From a candidate division LCP-89 bacterium B3_LCP (GTDB lineage Bacteria; Electryoneota; B3-LCP), in the NCBI GenBank assembly GCA_005223185.1, contig NJBN01000013.1, positions 1 through 64,000 on the forward strand: DNA of 64,000 bases, given 5' to 3'. The position numbers and the translations under genes were made by a program. Shown here piece after piece: positions 1-11,173 of the stretch. The notes under the pieces were generated by a model. That model had not been told where the DNA came from, did not search any database, and saw only the letters and a program-made list of their open reading frames with translations. Numbering within the stretch: the stretch's first letter is position 1; the number at the start of each line of letters is the position of its first letter.

Positions 1-1060
1 TTGGACATTCCCGGGAAGAATAAACGAAACCCGGCCCTGAAGAGGTCGGGGGACCCCGGTGGAAAATATTCATACCGGGACATCGAGCTGTCCCGGCCAC
101 CCGTCCTTTTTTTCAAGGGGGTCCAAAGTACTCCTATGGAGGATTAAGGGGGGATCAAAAAAGATAAAGGCCACCCGGAAATAAATTTCCGGGCTAAAAA
201 TATGCTATCCCGCCGTGGCGGGATGCTTTTTGTGTTTTTGTCCCGCTTTAGCGGAACCGACATTAAATAGCCCGGGAATTCTCCGTAGGAGTCCTTTGGA
301 CATTCCCGGGAAGATAAAATGAAACCCAACCCTGAAGAGGTCGGGGTATCCTGGTGAAAAATATTCATACCGGGACATCGAGCTGTCCCGGCCACCCGCC
401 GCCGCCGATTTTTTTACATTTCGGGTTGGCGACAGATGTGACGCAGGTGATTTGATCTCTCCGCACAAAAGCGACAGAATTTTTGACTCCCAAGCACAAA
501 ATTTGAAATTGTGCCATATCTGTCGTTTTTAGGGGTTATGTGATTGTTTTTCACGCGGATTAGGTTGTCAGTCATTTTTGTCGCCTATGACAGATGTGTC
601 GTTGTCAAGAAACTATAAATGGAAGCGGGAGGATGAAGGATGAACCGAGAGAAAGTTGTACATATCCGTAGTATTTTCCAGAGATAACAGAGATCATATA
701 TATAATATACAACAATGAAGTAAAAAAAGCAAGAGAAAGCTGGAGGGATTGGGGGTTCAGGATTCGGGATTCAGCATACCCGGAAATGTCCGAAGGACTC
801 CTATGGAGAATTTCCGGGCTAAAAATATGCTATCCCACTGAAGTGGGATGCAATAACGATCACTTCAGTGATCTGAAGTAATCTAGCCCGGGAATTGATT
901 CCCGGGAAGAATAAACGAAACCCGACCCTGAAGAGGTCGGGGCACTCTGCAGGAATAATAGACCGGAAATTCACTCCCGCTTACAGCCGGGACATCCTGA
1001 CTTCGTCAGCCCCTTTGGGGAAGCTGTCCCCGGCCACCCGCCGGTCAGGGATACCACAGG
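1..1060. repeat. Composite dispersed repeat: about 100-bp unit (CATTCCCGGGAAGA..AAACCC..CCCTGAAGAGGTCGGGG..CCGGGACAT..GCTGTCCCGGCCACCCG) at ~5-106, ~303-402 and a diverged/expanded copy at ~897-1041, alternating with a TTTCCGGGCTAAAAATATGCTATCCC-hairpin unit at ~187-232 and ~819-851
   Basis: Direct visual alignment of the copies; hairpins ATCCCGCC-gt-GGCGGGAT (207-224) and ATCCCACT-ga-AGTGGGAT (832-849). Confidence 0.8.
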
Positions 1061-1203
1061 CGGGCAAGCCATGCCAAAGGTCAGGCGAGCCCGATTAAGG
1101 TTTGATAACACATGCTTCGTCTCCGGTAAACCGGAGCCAGAAGCCCGTAAGGGGGCTTACGCCCATGCCAGCCGCCGACGCCAACTGTGAAAAGATAAAA
1201 TAT

Positions 1204-3849
1204 TTAGGTAACGAGTTTCCTTCTGCTTTTTTCTGTAAAGTCCTGTCTGTTTCGCAAGTTCTTTACAAAATTATAAAGAATATTTATATCCGAGTTCACC
1301 TCATCTGGATCAGGCATAGTAGTCAAGTCTGCTGCAGCTTGATCATGCCCTACCATCCACTTTGAACACTTTGTCATACCATTTGTGACTGAAATAAAGT
1401 CATTATTTTCGAAAGTTATTTTTCGTAATTTCGTTGTCTCAACACTATTTCTAAATCGTTGTATAACATGGCCCAAAATTACTTCTTCAACAGCCCTCTC
1501 CCATGTTTCCCTTAGTAACCCATAGACAAGAGAAGCCTCTCTTTCATACCTAGAAGGGTCTGTAGAATAGAACTTACTTGTTTCCTGATGAAGTTTTCTA
1601 ACATAACCCAAGCGTTTATTTACACTCATTGCATGCCAAGGGACATCGTTGATACAGGACCCCACGTGTTTGCCACGTCTCTGAATCGTCTGATAGGAGA
1701 CACTAATCCCATTTATAACCGATTCTGACTCTAATGCTAAGAGAAATGTAATATCATGAGTGAATACAATTACTTGTCTAGTTTTACCTTCTTGAACCAA
1801 CCTTTTGGCTACATTATTCATCCAAAGGTGGTCAAGTGAGCACACAGGGTCATCAAACACAATCCCATATTGATTGGAGGATGTGCGCAATTCAGCTAAA
1901 AAGGATGCCAATGCTACAGTACGATGTTCACCTTCACTTAGAATTGATGATATATGAACATCATCACTAGCTATATTTTCCAAATGAAGTTGATGGTATG
2001 TTTTACCAAGTTCTCCCGATGGTATTAATGTAAACAGCAGATAATCAATACCTAACTCATTTAATTCTTCAGTTAACGCATTGCTTAGGGCTTTTGTAAC
2101 AATGAGCTTCATTAATTCTGATTGTTTTTTTGTAATAGCCTTTGTGTTAGCTTGTGAAGTGCAGTTACGAAGTTTTTTACAGATTTTCAATTTTTCTATT
2201 ATACCTTTTACTGTACTTTTGTGAAGTGATAATGTTTTTCTAGCATTTAGCTCAGTCAATTCTTCTTCAATTGTGGAGCGATATTCTAGATCTTGTGTTT
2301 TATCATATTCCAAAGCTTCTGCTTCTATTTTCTTAGATAATTTTTCTAGATCTTTTTTCGGATTTGTTGTATTTGATGGAATATTAATCCAGTTTGTATT
2401 AGTTACTGAATTTAATATCTGTTCTTGCCTATTCCTTGATGACGCAATAAATATTTCTACTTTTTTATACAAATCTCTATTTAAATCCTTAATCTCATCC
2501 AGAAGATCTGGATTTATGTTCTCTTCACTTAAATCAAGGTCTTTGATTTTATCATTAGCTTTATTAAACTCCTTTTGCTTTTTTTCTACTCTTTTTTGGA
2601 TATCTTTTGTAATGAACTCATTAAATCTATTTAACCTATCTTTTGCTTCTTTATTTAATAGCTGCTGACAAAATACACATCGACTTTCATCATCTAGTAC
2701 TGGGAATTTCAATGTAGTGTATGCAAACTCTTCAGAATACCTCCTCGCCGCTTCAAACATTAACTTCCAGGGTTCACTTCCTACACCAGGCAGCGACTCC
2801 TTTGTAAAAGCTTCTTCTGATGATAATAAAGATGCTTTTTTTGCTGACTGATATTCAGTCTGAATTGTTTCTAACTGTCTCGTATTATTTTCTGATAAGG
2901 TTGTGGCTATTTCATCAGTTATTTCAGTAAGTCTTTCGATACGTCTATTTAAGCGACGAATGTTATCAGCTTTTATTTTTGGATCGCTCCTTTTTAATTC
3001 TTCAATTATTTTTGTGAGTTTACTTATTTTCGACAACTCTTCATCTGAGAGTTTTGCTAGTTCTTCGATTTCTTTGATATCGGTTTCGGGTTTTAAATTA
3101 TCTATCAGTGAACTTACCTTTGTTTTAGGTGTCTGCAAATCTTTCAGCTTATCATAGGTTGGAGTTGTTTCATCTAACTCAATATTTATAACTCGCTTTA
3201 ATTTTCTACAGAGTTCAACGAGTCTTTGAAATATATCGAATCCATAAGGCAAATAAAACACATCATTTGCTTTGTCAATATAAAATCGCGCGCATTTAGA
3301 ATCGAAAACAGAGATTTTTGTAAGACTTATTGGTGAAGGAGTTTCATCTTCCCATTCTATAGTGAAATCATCTTCATCTGCTTCTAAATCAAATTTTGCT
3401 TTTGCAGGGGCTTTATTTGATGGTCTTTTAAAAATATTTGAATAAATAGGATCACTTTCATCCCGTGCTCTACATGCTTTTTTTAAAACTCGAGAATATC
3501 CTGATTTACCTGTTGCATTGTTGCCATAAATCACGGTAATTCCTGTACTAGAGAAATTCAATCTCTGCTTATCTTCTAAAGCATTAACGTTTTCTACACT
3601 GTGCATAGATTTTAATAATATTCTCTTCTCCTTGCCTGCAATTTGAGCAATGTCTTTACTGATTAAAGGCTGGGGGGTTGGCGGAAGTTTTGCAGGATCA
3701 ATTAGATTATTTTCCGCCTTCAATAGCAATAAGATTTCCTCGAAATCTTGTGTTGAAAGCTCATGTTTTTTAAGAAGTCTTCTAATGGCCTCTTTTTGCC
3801 ATCCTTTAAGCGTATCAGCCCATTTTACAATTTCATCTATAGTATTCAT
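1204..3849 (-). CDS. AAA_13-type / RloC-PrrC-like ATPase with coiled coils and a CxxC (zinc-hook-like) motif; possible defence protein
   Basis: 881-aa ORF; Walker A GNNATGKSGYSRVLKKACRAR, signature LSEGEHRTVALASFLAEL, Walker B GIVFDDPVCSLDH, CVFC in the middle of coiled coil. Confidence 0.8.
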   Translation of the reverse strand: MNTIDEIVKWADTLKGWQKEAIRRLLKKHELSTQDFEEILLLLKAENNLIDPAKLPPTPQPLISKDIAQIAGKEKRILLKSMHSVENVNALEDKQRLNFSSTGITVIYGNNATGKSGYSRVLKKACRARDESDPIYSNIFKRPSNKAPAKAKFDLEADEDDFTIEWEDETPSPISLTKISVFDSKCARFYIDKANDVFYLPYGFDIFQRLVELCRKLKRVINIELDETTPTYDKLKDLQTPKTKVSSLIDNLKPETDIKEIEELAKLSDEELSKISKLTKIIEELKRSDPKIKADNIRRLNRRIERLTEITDEIATTLSENNTRQLETIQTEYQSAKKASLLSSEEAFTKESLPGVGSEPWKLMFEAARRYSEEFAYTTLKFPVLDDESRCVFCQQLLNKEAKDRLNRFNEFITKDIQKRVEKKQKEFNKANDKIKDLDLSEENINPDLLDEIKDLNRDLYKKVEIFIASSRNRQEQILNSVTNTNWINIPSNTTNPKKDLEKLSKKIEAEALEYDKTQDLEYRSTIEEELTELNARKTLSLHKSTVKGIIEKLKICKKLRNCTSQANTKAITKKQSELMKLIVTKALSNALTEELNELGIDYLLFTLIPSGELGKTYHQLHLENIASDDVHISSILSEGEHRTVALASFLAELRTSSNQYGIVFDDPVCSLDHLWMNNVAKRLVQEGKTRQVIVFTHDITFLLALESESVINGISVSYQTIQRRGKHVGSCINDVPWHAMSVNKRLGYVRKLHQETSKFYSTDPSRYEREASLVYGLLRETWERAVEEVILGHVIQRFRNSVETTKLRKITFENNDFISVTNGMTKCSKWMVGHDQAAADLTTMPDPDEVNSDINILYNFVKNLRNRQDFTEKSRRKLVT

Positions 3850-3940
3850 TTCTTCTCCTTACTTTTTTTTGCTAATAATACCCAAAGGGCGCCCAGCACT
3901 AACCTTAGCTGACCGCCCTTGTTGTTTTTTATTTCGTAAA

Positions 3941-3965
3941 GGTGGGGGAAGCACCCCCACCCTAC
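3941..3965 (-). repeat. REP-like hairpin GTAG-GGTGGGGG-tgctt-CCCCCACC
   Basis: Inverted repeat read directly; GTAG on minus strand. Confidence 0.75.
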
Positions 3966-4006
3966 GGTTTCATGATTACTTGTACACCTGGTTACATGTA
4001 CACTGT

Positions 4007-5653
<1,647 letters not shown>

Positions 5654-5686
5654 TTAAGTTCCTTTTCTTTGATTTTTTGGATTTAG

Positions 5687-5986
5687 TTAACCTTTCACTA
5701 CAGCCAGAATGTCACTGCGTGATACGATCAGGTATTCCTGATTTTCGTGTTTGATTTCAGTTCCGCCGTACTTGGCATAGACGACTTTGTCTCCGACTTT
5801 CAGGATTTCGGAGAGGACTTTGCCGCCGTCTTTCTTGGTGAGATCATCACCGATGGCGATCACAGTTCCTATCTGGGGACGTTCCTTGGCGGTATCGGGG
5901 ATGATGATGCTTCCGACCTTCTGTTCTTCCGATTCTAACGGCTGGATCAGGACGCGCTCATCCACCGGTTTGATGCCGATACTCAT
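5687..5986 (-). CDS. groES: Co-chaperonin GroES (Hsp10)
   Basis: 99 aa, IKPVDERVLIQPLESEEQKVGSIIIPDTAKERPQIGTVIAIG. Confidence 0.99.
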   Translation of the reverse strand: MSIGIKPVDERVLIQPLESEEQKVGSIIIPDTAKERPQIGTVIAIGDDLTKKDGGKVLSEILKVGDKVVYAKYGGTEIKHENQEYLIVSRSDILAVVKG

Positions 5987-6030
5987 TGTTGTTCTCCTTT
6001 AATTTATGTTTGTTGTATTGGTATCTGATG

Positions 6031-6056
6031 TCGGGGTCAGGGGCGACCCCGACTAC
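6031..6056 (-). repeat. REP-like hairpin GTAG-TCGGGGTC-gcccct-GACCCCGA in the groES leader
   Basis: Perfect 8-bp stem; GTAG on minus strand. Confidence 0.75.
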
Positions 6057-6096
6057 GGAATATGTGATGGTATATGTTTGTTGATTGTGTCCGTTG

Positions 6097-6123
6097 TTAG
6101 CACTCACTCCCGATGAGTGCTAA
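6097..6123 (-). promoter_or_regulatory. CIRCE operator (HrcA binding site) upstream of groES-groEL
   Basis: TTAGCACTC-ACTCCCGAT-GAGTGCTAA, exact match to the TTAGCACTC-N9-GAGTGCTAA consensus. Confidence 0.97.
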
Positions 6124-6303
6124 TAGTTCCGCTAAATATACGCATATTTTTTGAAAAGTCAAGGGAGAATTGGGGAAAGTTTTAAGAAATTATATCACTT
6201 GACATCGTTCAGATGTTTTCTTATTATATAGTACCTCCAACCTCTGCCCTGCCCACCACACTGCTGCCAATAGCAATACAGGATTATCCAACAGGAGTCC
6301 ATC

Positions 6304-9300
6304 ATGTTTGCTCGAACCGTAAAAATCACCATCGCGACAATTCTACTATCTTGCCTTGCAGTGACAATATCCAACGCAGAACCCGACACCCTTTGGACCA
6401 AGACTTTTGGCGGAACTGGTTTTGAGAAAGGCTACAGCGTTCAGCAGACTGGCGACGACGGGTATATCATCGCGGGATATACCTTTTCTTTTGGCGCTGG
6501 TAATGCTGATGTCTATTTGATCAAGACCGATGCATCAGGGACCGAGCAATGGAGTCAGACCTATGGCGATAGCCTTAATGATTACGGCTATAGTGTTCAA
6601 ATAACCAGCGACGACGGGTATATCATCGTGGGATATACCTCTTCTTTTGGCGCTGGTAATGCTGAGGTCTATCTGATCAAGGTAGATGCATCAGGGACCG
6701 AGCAATGGAGTCAGACCTATGGCGAGGACAATATTTGGGCTGAAGGCAATAGTGTTCAACAGACCATTGATGGTGGGTATATCATTGCAGGGAGGACCCG
6801 ACTTTCCAGCACTGAACCCTCTGACGTCTATTTAATCAAGACCAATGCAAGTGGTAATGAGCTATGGAGTCAGACCTACGGTGGAAGCGGTGAGGAGGAA
6901 GGCGAAAGTGTTCAGCAGACCAGCGACGGTGGGTATATCATTGCAGGGAGGACCCGTTCTTTTGGCCCAGGTGCTCAAGCTGTCTATCTGATTAAGACCG
7001 ACTCTTTTGGTACAGAGCAATGGAGTCAGACCTTCGGTGGGAGTAGTTATGATTCAGGCAAAAGTGTTAAGCAGACGTTGGACGGCGGCTATATCGTTGT
7101 GGGAGAGACCCATCCCGGCCCTCAAGACTATGACGTTTATGTAATCAAGACCGACGCTTCAGGAGATACTCTATGGACTAAAACCTTCGGCGGTGGCGAA
7201 ACAGAAATCGGCTTGAGCATTCAGCCAACCAACGACTATGGGTATATCATCACAGGATTTACCAATTCTTTTGGCGCTGGTTATGCTGATGTCTGGCTAA
7301 TCAGGATGGAACCGGATATTCCACCGACATATGGCACGATCTCCGGGTTGATCACCGACAGCCTCGACTGGGCTCCTGTTGAAGGTGCCAATGTTATGGC
7401 AACGGGAGGCTACCACGATCCGGATGGTTCGGATGAAACTGGTTTGTATGAAATTTTCGTACCGCCGGGGTTAGGTTATTCAGTTACAGCCTATAGATAC
7501 GGGTATGAGACTAAGACAATCCCGGGAATTAACATTGAGATCGGATCGTGGAATCCCCTTGATTTCGAACTGAATCCCGCAGATCCGGATTTAGTAATTA
7601 CGACGCTTTCCCCTGATCCAAATCCGCCGGTATCCACCATTGAACAGGGTGGGACGTTATGGCGGCATTATCAGATTATTGACGATAGTACTGAAACTCC
7701 CCAGGGAGGAATTGAAATATGGGTGGACTATGGTGAAATCATTCCCGAACCGAGCGATGTGGATGGGATCGTATCCATTGGAATTCCCTCCTCGGATGTT
7801 GGTATCGGATCTGTCGGCGAGACTGAGACATTTGCTATCACTCACCTGAATGGAATATATATTCCGGAAGGTGAGCAGATCGAGTTCGATTGCGAGGTTA
7901 CAGACCGTCTGTACAGCCGGATCTGGGCAAATAACATGTTCGTTAATGCAGGTGTATCTTGGGTCGGCGTCGAAGTCGCGCGAGGTTCAGAGGTAGAGTT
8001 GCAGGAGTGCGGCGGTATCGGCATTCTAGGGGATTCCCTTTTGGTCAAGCGCCAGGGGCGAGAATCCGGCAGCCTCAGTTGGGGCGTGGGTACGCCTGTT
8101 CAAGTCCAGATCGGTCCAGTACAGGGGGGAGCATCCGCAGGATTAGAAGGTGGAATAGCAGTCCTGACCGAAGATGCGTATAAGTTTGATCATTTGATCA
8201 TTAGTGATCTGGAAGCTGTAGCCCAATACATTCTTTTTGCTGACGGCAACTTCGGTCTTTTAGATGCCACTCTGATTGACCTGTTAGCATACCTTGAAAC
8301 GTGGTTTACCGGGCAGTCCACTCTGGATAATGCCTATCGCTATGATAAAAAAGCCATAGACGTCTTACGTAGCGCCAAGGGGAATGCAGCATTAGGTTAT
8401 ATCACCAGCCAATATGATGCCGGGATAGGCGCCGCGGTCAACGTTGGAATCGAAGGTCATTCCATTTTAGGTTACCAGTGTCCCAGTCATGTATCTGAAT
8501 GCCGCCTGTCCGGCAGCCTGACCGCAGCAGCAAACGGCGCCGCGTTCTTGAATCCATATTCGTCCAGTATATATACTTCCGAATTCACTGAAAAATTAAA
8601 CTTGGGAGGAGGTTCAGCAGGAGTTACTCTGGGTCTCGAGCTGGCAACGATCTGGAACTTAAGTCCCGTATATTGGAAGAACTATGAATTCGTCTTTGAC
8701 TGGAGTTACATTACCGGTTCCATAGGTACGGAAGAAAAGACCACCTATATCATTGATGGATCTGACGTCTATGAGACGCTCGCTCAGATAGGGGATTTAG
8801 CGGAATCTTTGAATCAGATATTATTATCCGGTGACAGTACCGAGATAGGGAATACCACCTTTGACCAGATCCTGTATAATGGATTCATCGCATTAGGGGA
8901 ACTGCAGGAATCGTCCATAAACCCACCCGTAGTCGAATATAGTACTGTTAGCGGCGAGATATCGGAAGTATCAAGTTTCCCGTTGAATCTGGGAGTGACC
9001 ATCACCGGTGAGAAGACTTTATCAGTAAAGGTGGGAGGGGGTAGCACTTTTAAACAACATGACCGTAAGGTTTCTGAGCGCGGATCCTGGTATCGGGGCA
9101 AACACCTCCCCCTGGAGAAATATGACGATAATCCCCAGGTACCGATACTCTATCCCACAGTAGTTGATACTATACTGTGTAAAGTCCCCTGGTATGTGAA
9201 AGCAGCGGCATATGTTCTGACTTTCCTATCACCTTTCATGGATGATTCGACTTACGCACTGGGGAATGGTTCGTCAATCTACTTCAGCGATAATGCCTGG

Positions 9301-10620
9301 CCGCAGGGAGTGGATGAACTGACTGTCGCTTCCTGGGGTTGGTGGGGCAGCGATCCGGGTACGCTTTCTTCGGAGATCGATGAACGATCGCGGCAAATCC
9401 GTGCCCGCATCCGGGATGACGCCAGAAGCATCTACGGTATGGATTACGGTATAGGAGGCTTCTATCAGTTCGAGCCGTTGGGTACGGCACTTCTGGATTC
9501 TGTTTCTTTAACTATCGCCTACCAGGACAGCGAAGTCGTCGAGATTGACGAATCCACCCTCAAGATGTACTGGGAGGATAAAGAAAATCATCGTTGGTCG
9601 CTCGTCGGTGGAGTGGTGGATGAAGCCAATAACACGGTAACGGCCGAAATTGAGGAATTACAGGTATTCACTCTCGCACCTACGCTGCCAAGCGGGGATT
9701 TCAGCCTGATTCCCGATCCGCCTTCAATTCCAGCTGACAGCATGACTGTATGCACGGTTATCTCTACGACCATTATGAATAACGACAGTACAATGGTGGA
9801 AGATGGCACGCTCTTCACCGTGTCATCCAGCACCGGGGAGATCATCACGCCGGATGCCGATACGACCGAAACGGGCATTCAAGTGGAAACTGTGAATGGC
9901 ATCATCGAGTTCGACCTGATCGCGTGGTCGATCGCCTATGATGCGACTGTTACAGCAACAAGTTTCTACGGTACCGCCGAAGCTGACACGGTCGTGGATT
10001 TCACCGATGATGTGGTACCTGCTCCACCCACTCTGATAAACGTGATCGATTACGGCGAAGAGATAGACGTACAATGGTTACCCAATTCGGAGAGCGACCT
10101 GGCGGGGTACAAGATTTACTACGACATGGACGCTTCGGGGCCTCCCTACGAAGGAATCGCTACGATCTTCGGTCAGCCGTCACCGGTGCTGGTGGGTGTG
10201 GATACCATGCGAACGCTCACGGGCATGTTTGCTGATTCTACCTACTATGTTGCCCTGACTGCATTCGATATTTCCGGCAATGAGAGCGACTATTCCAACG
10301 AGATGTCGCCATCTCCGGCAGGCTTCAACCCGAACAATACCGAATCCATTATCCCCACAGAATACTCATTGGACCAGAATTATCCCAATCCTTTCAACCC
10401 ATACACAACCATTAGCTTTGGATTGCCAAAAGCCGGTCAAGTAGAATTAACCCTTTACAACATCCTGGGACAACAGGTCACCAGACTGATAGACGGCTAC
10501 CGGAATGCAGGTTACCACGAGGTCACCTGGGATGCCTCGACACTGGCTTCAGGTATCTATTTCTACCGCATTGAGGCTGGGGACTTTGTATCGGTGGGGA
10601 AGATGGTGTTGATGAAATAA
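6304..10620 (+). CDS. Large secreted protein: N-terminal TFGG..DGGYIIAG.T propeller-type repeats, Fn3-like region, T9SS/FlgD-like C-terminal sorting domain
   Basis: 1438 aa; signal peptide; repeats (TLWTKTFGGTGFEKGYSVQQTGDDGYIIAGYTFSFGAGNADVYLIKTDASGTEQWSQ); C-term QNYPNPFNPYTTISFGLPKAG...GIYFYRIEAGDFVSVGKMVLMK. Confidence 0.9.
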   Translation: MFARTVKITIATILLSCLAVTISNAEPDTLWTKTFGGTGFEKGYSVQQTGDDGYIIAGYTFSFGAGNADVYLIKTDASGTEQWSQTYGDSLNDYGYSVQITSDDGYIIVGYTSSFGAGNAEVYLIKVDASGTEQWSQTYGEDNIWAEGNSVQQTIDGGYIIAGRTRLSSTEPSDVYLIKTNASGNELWSQTYGGSGEEEGESVQQTSDGGYIIAGRTRSFGPGAQAVYLIKTDSFGTEQWSQTFGGSSYDSGKSVKQTLDGGYIVVGETHPGPQDYDVYVIKTDASGDTLWTKTFGGGETEIGLSIQPTNDYGYIITGFTNSFGAGYADVWLIRMEPDIPPTYGTISGLITDSLDWAPVEGANVMATGGYHDPDGSDETGLYEIFVPPGLGYSVTAYRYGYETKTIPGINIEIGSWNPLDFELNPADPDLVITTLSPDPNPPVSTIEQGGTLWRHYQIIDDSTETPQGGIEIWVDYGEIIPEPSDVDGIVSIGIPSSDVGIGSVGETETFAITHLNGIYIPEGEQIEFDCEVTDRLYSRIWANNMFVNAGVSWVGVEVARGSEVELQECGGIGILGDSLLVKRQGRESGSLSWGVGTPVQVQIGPVQGGASAGLEGGIAVLTEDAYKFDHLIISDLEAVAQYILFADGNFGLLDATLIDLLAYLETWFTGQSTLDNAYRYDKKAIDVLRSAKGNAALGYITSQYDAGIGAAVNVGIEGHSILGYQCPSHVSECRLSGSLTAAANGAAFLNPYSSSIYTSEFTEKLNLGGGSAGVTLGLELATIWNLSPVYWKNYEFVFDWSYITGSIGTEEKTTYIIDGSDVYETLAQIGDLAESLNQILLSGDSTEIGNTTFDQILYNGFIALGELQESSINPPVVEYSTVSGEISEVSSFPLNLGVTITGEKTLSVKVGGGSTFKQHDRKVSERGSWYRGKHLPLEKYDDNPQVPILYPTVVDTILCKVPWYVKAAAYVLTFLSPFMDDSTYALGNGSSIYFSDNAWPQGVDELTVASWGWWGSDPGTLSSEIDERSRQIRARIRDDARSIYGMDYGIGGFYQFEPLGTALLDSVSLTIAYQDSEVVEIDESTLKMYWEDKENHRWSLVGGVVDEANNTVTAEIEELQVFTLAPTLPSGDFSLIPDPPSIPADSMTVCTVISTTIMNNDSTMVEDGTLFTVSSSTGEIITPDADTTETGIQVETVNGIIEFDLIAWSIAYDATVTATSFYGTAEADTVVDFTDDVVPAPPTLINVIDYGEEIDVQWLPNSESDLAGYKIYYDMDASGPPYEGIATIFGQPSPVLVGVDTMRTLTGMFADSTYYVALTAFDISGNESDYSNEMSPSPAGFNPNNTESIIPTEYSLDQNYPNPFNPYTTISFGLPKAGQVELTLYNILGQQVTRLIDGYRNAGYHEVTWDASTLASGIYFYRIEAGDFVSVGKMVLMK

Positions 10621-10622
10621 AC

Positions 10623-10656
10623 AAAAAACCCCACTTCTGGCGAAGCAGGGTTTTCA
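10623..10656. terminator. Probable bidirectional terminator between convergent genes
   Basis: AAAACCCcacTTC..GAAgcaGGGTTTT between ORF ends at 10620 (+) and 10673 (-). Confidence 0.6.
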
Positions 10657-10672
10657 TTTTCATGGTGAAGTA

Positions 10673-10882
10673 CTATTCGATCACTTTGACGTCTTTGGCC
10701 ATGGGTCCTTTCGGGCCCTGAGCGATCTCAAATTCCACACGCTGATTTTCGAACAGTTCGTTGCGGAAACCGGCTCCAGTAACTTCATTGGCATGCACAA
10801 AAACGTCGCCGTCCTCGTCATCCACATTGATGAAACCAAAACCCTTGCGTGGGTTGAACCACTTCACAGTACCTTGTGACAT
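10673..10882 (-). CDS. Cold shock protein (CspA family)
   Basis: 69 aa, [34 protein letters not shown]. Confidence 0.98.
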   Translation of the reverse strand: MSQGTVKWFNPRKGFGFINVDDEDGDVFVHANEVTGAGFRNELFENQRVEFEIAQGPKGPMAKDVKVIE

Positions 10883-11130
10883 TACTTTACTCCTAATTAA
10901 ACTTTACAATTTACTCTCCCAGAATGCCACGATACCTTATTGAAGCGTACAAACCAAACTACTTTAACTAAAGACCAATGACAATCTGCTGCCATATAAT
11001 ATACGCATAATTTCGCACAATAATAGCATTATTTTGATTATTTTACTGTATCGATTATAGTGTTTTCAACGAGAAAAAGACTGTTTCGCTCCTTTCTGGT
11101 GAGTGCGCCCTGCCGGACGCTCGCAAAAAA

Positions 11131-11157
11131 GGCGGGGGAAACACCCCCCCCGCCTAT
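11131..11157 (-). repeat. REP-like hairpin (ATAG variant, G-rich stem)
   Basis: ATAG-GCGGGGG..tgttt-CCCCCGCC just 3' of a CTD gene stop; stem imperfect (extra Gs). Confidence 0.65.
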
Positions 11158-11173
11158 GGTTTTCGGTTTGTGG

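Noticed and set aside
144-1365. Small ORFs 144..395, 205..468, 895..1098, 1102..1365
   Set aside because: They run through palindromic repeat DNA or antisense to the ATPase gene and resemble no protein.
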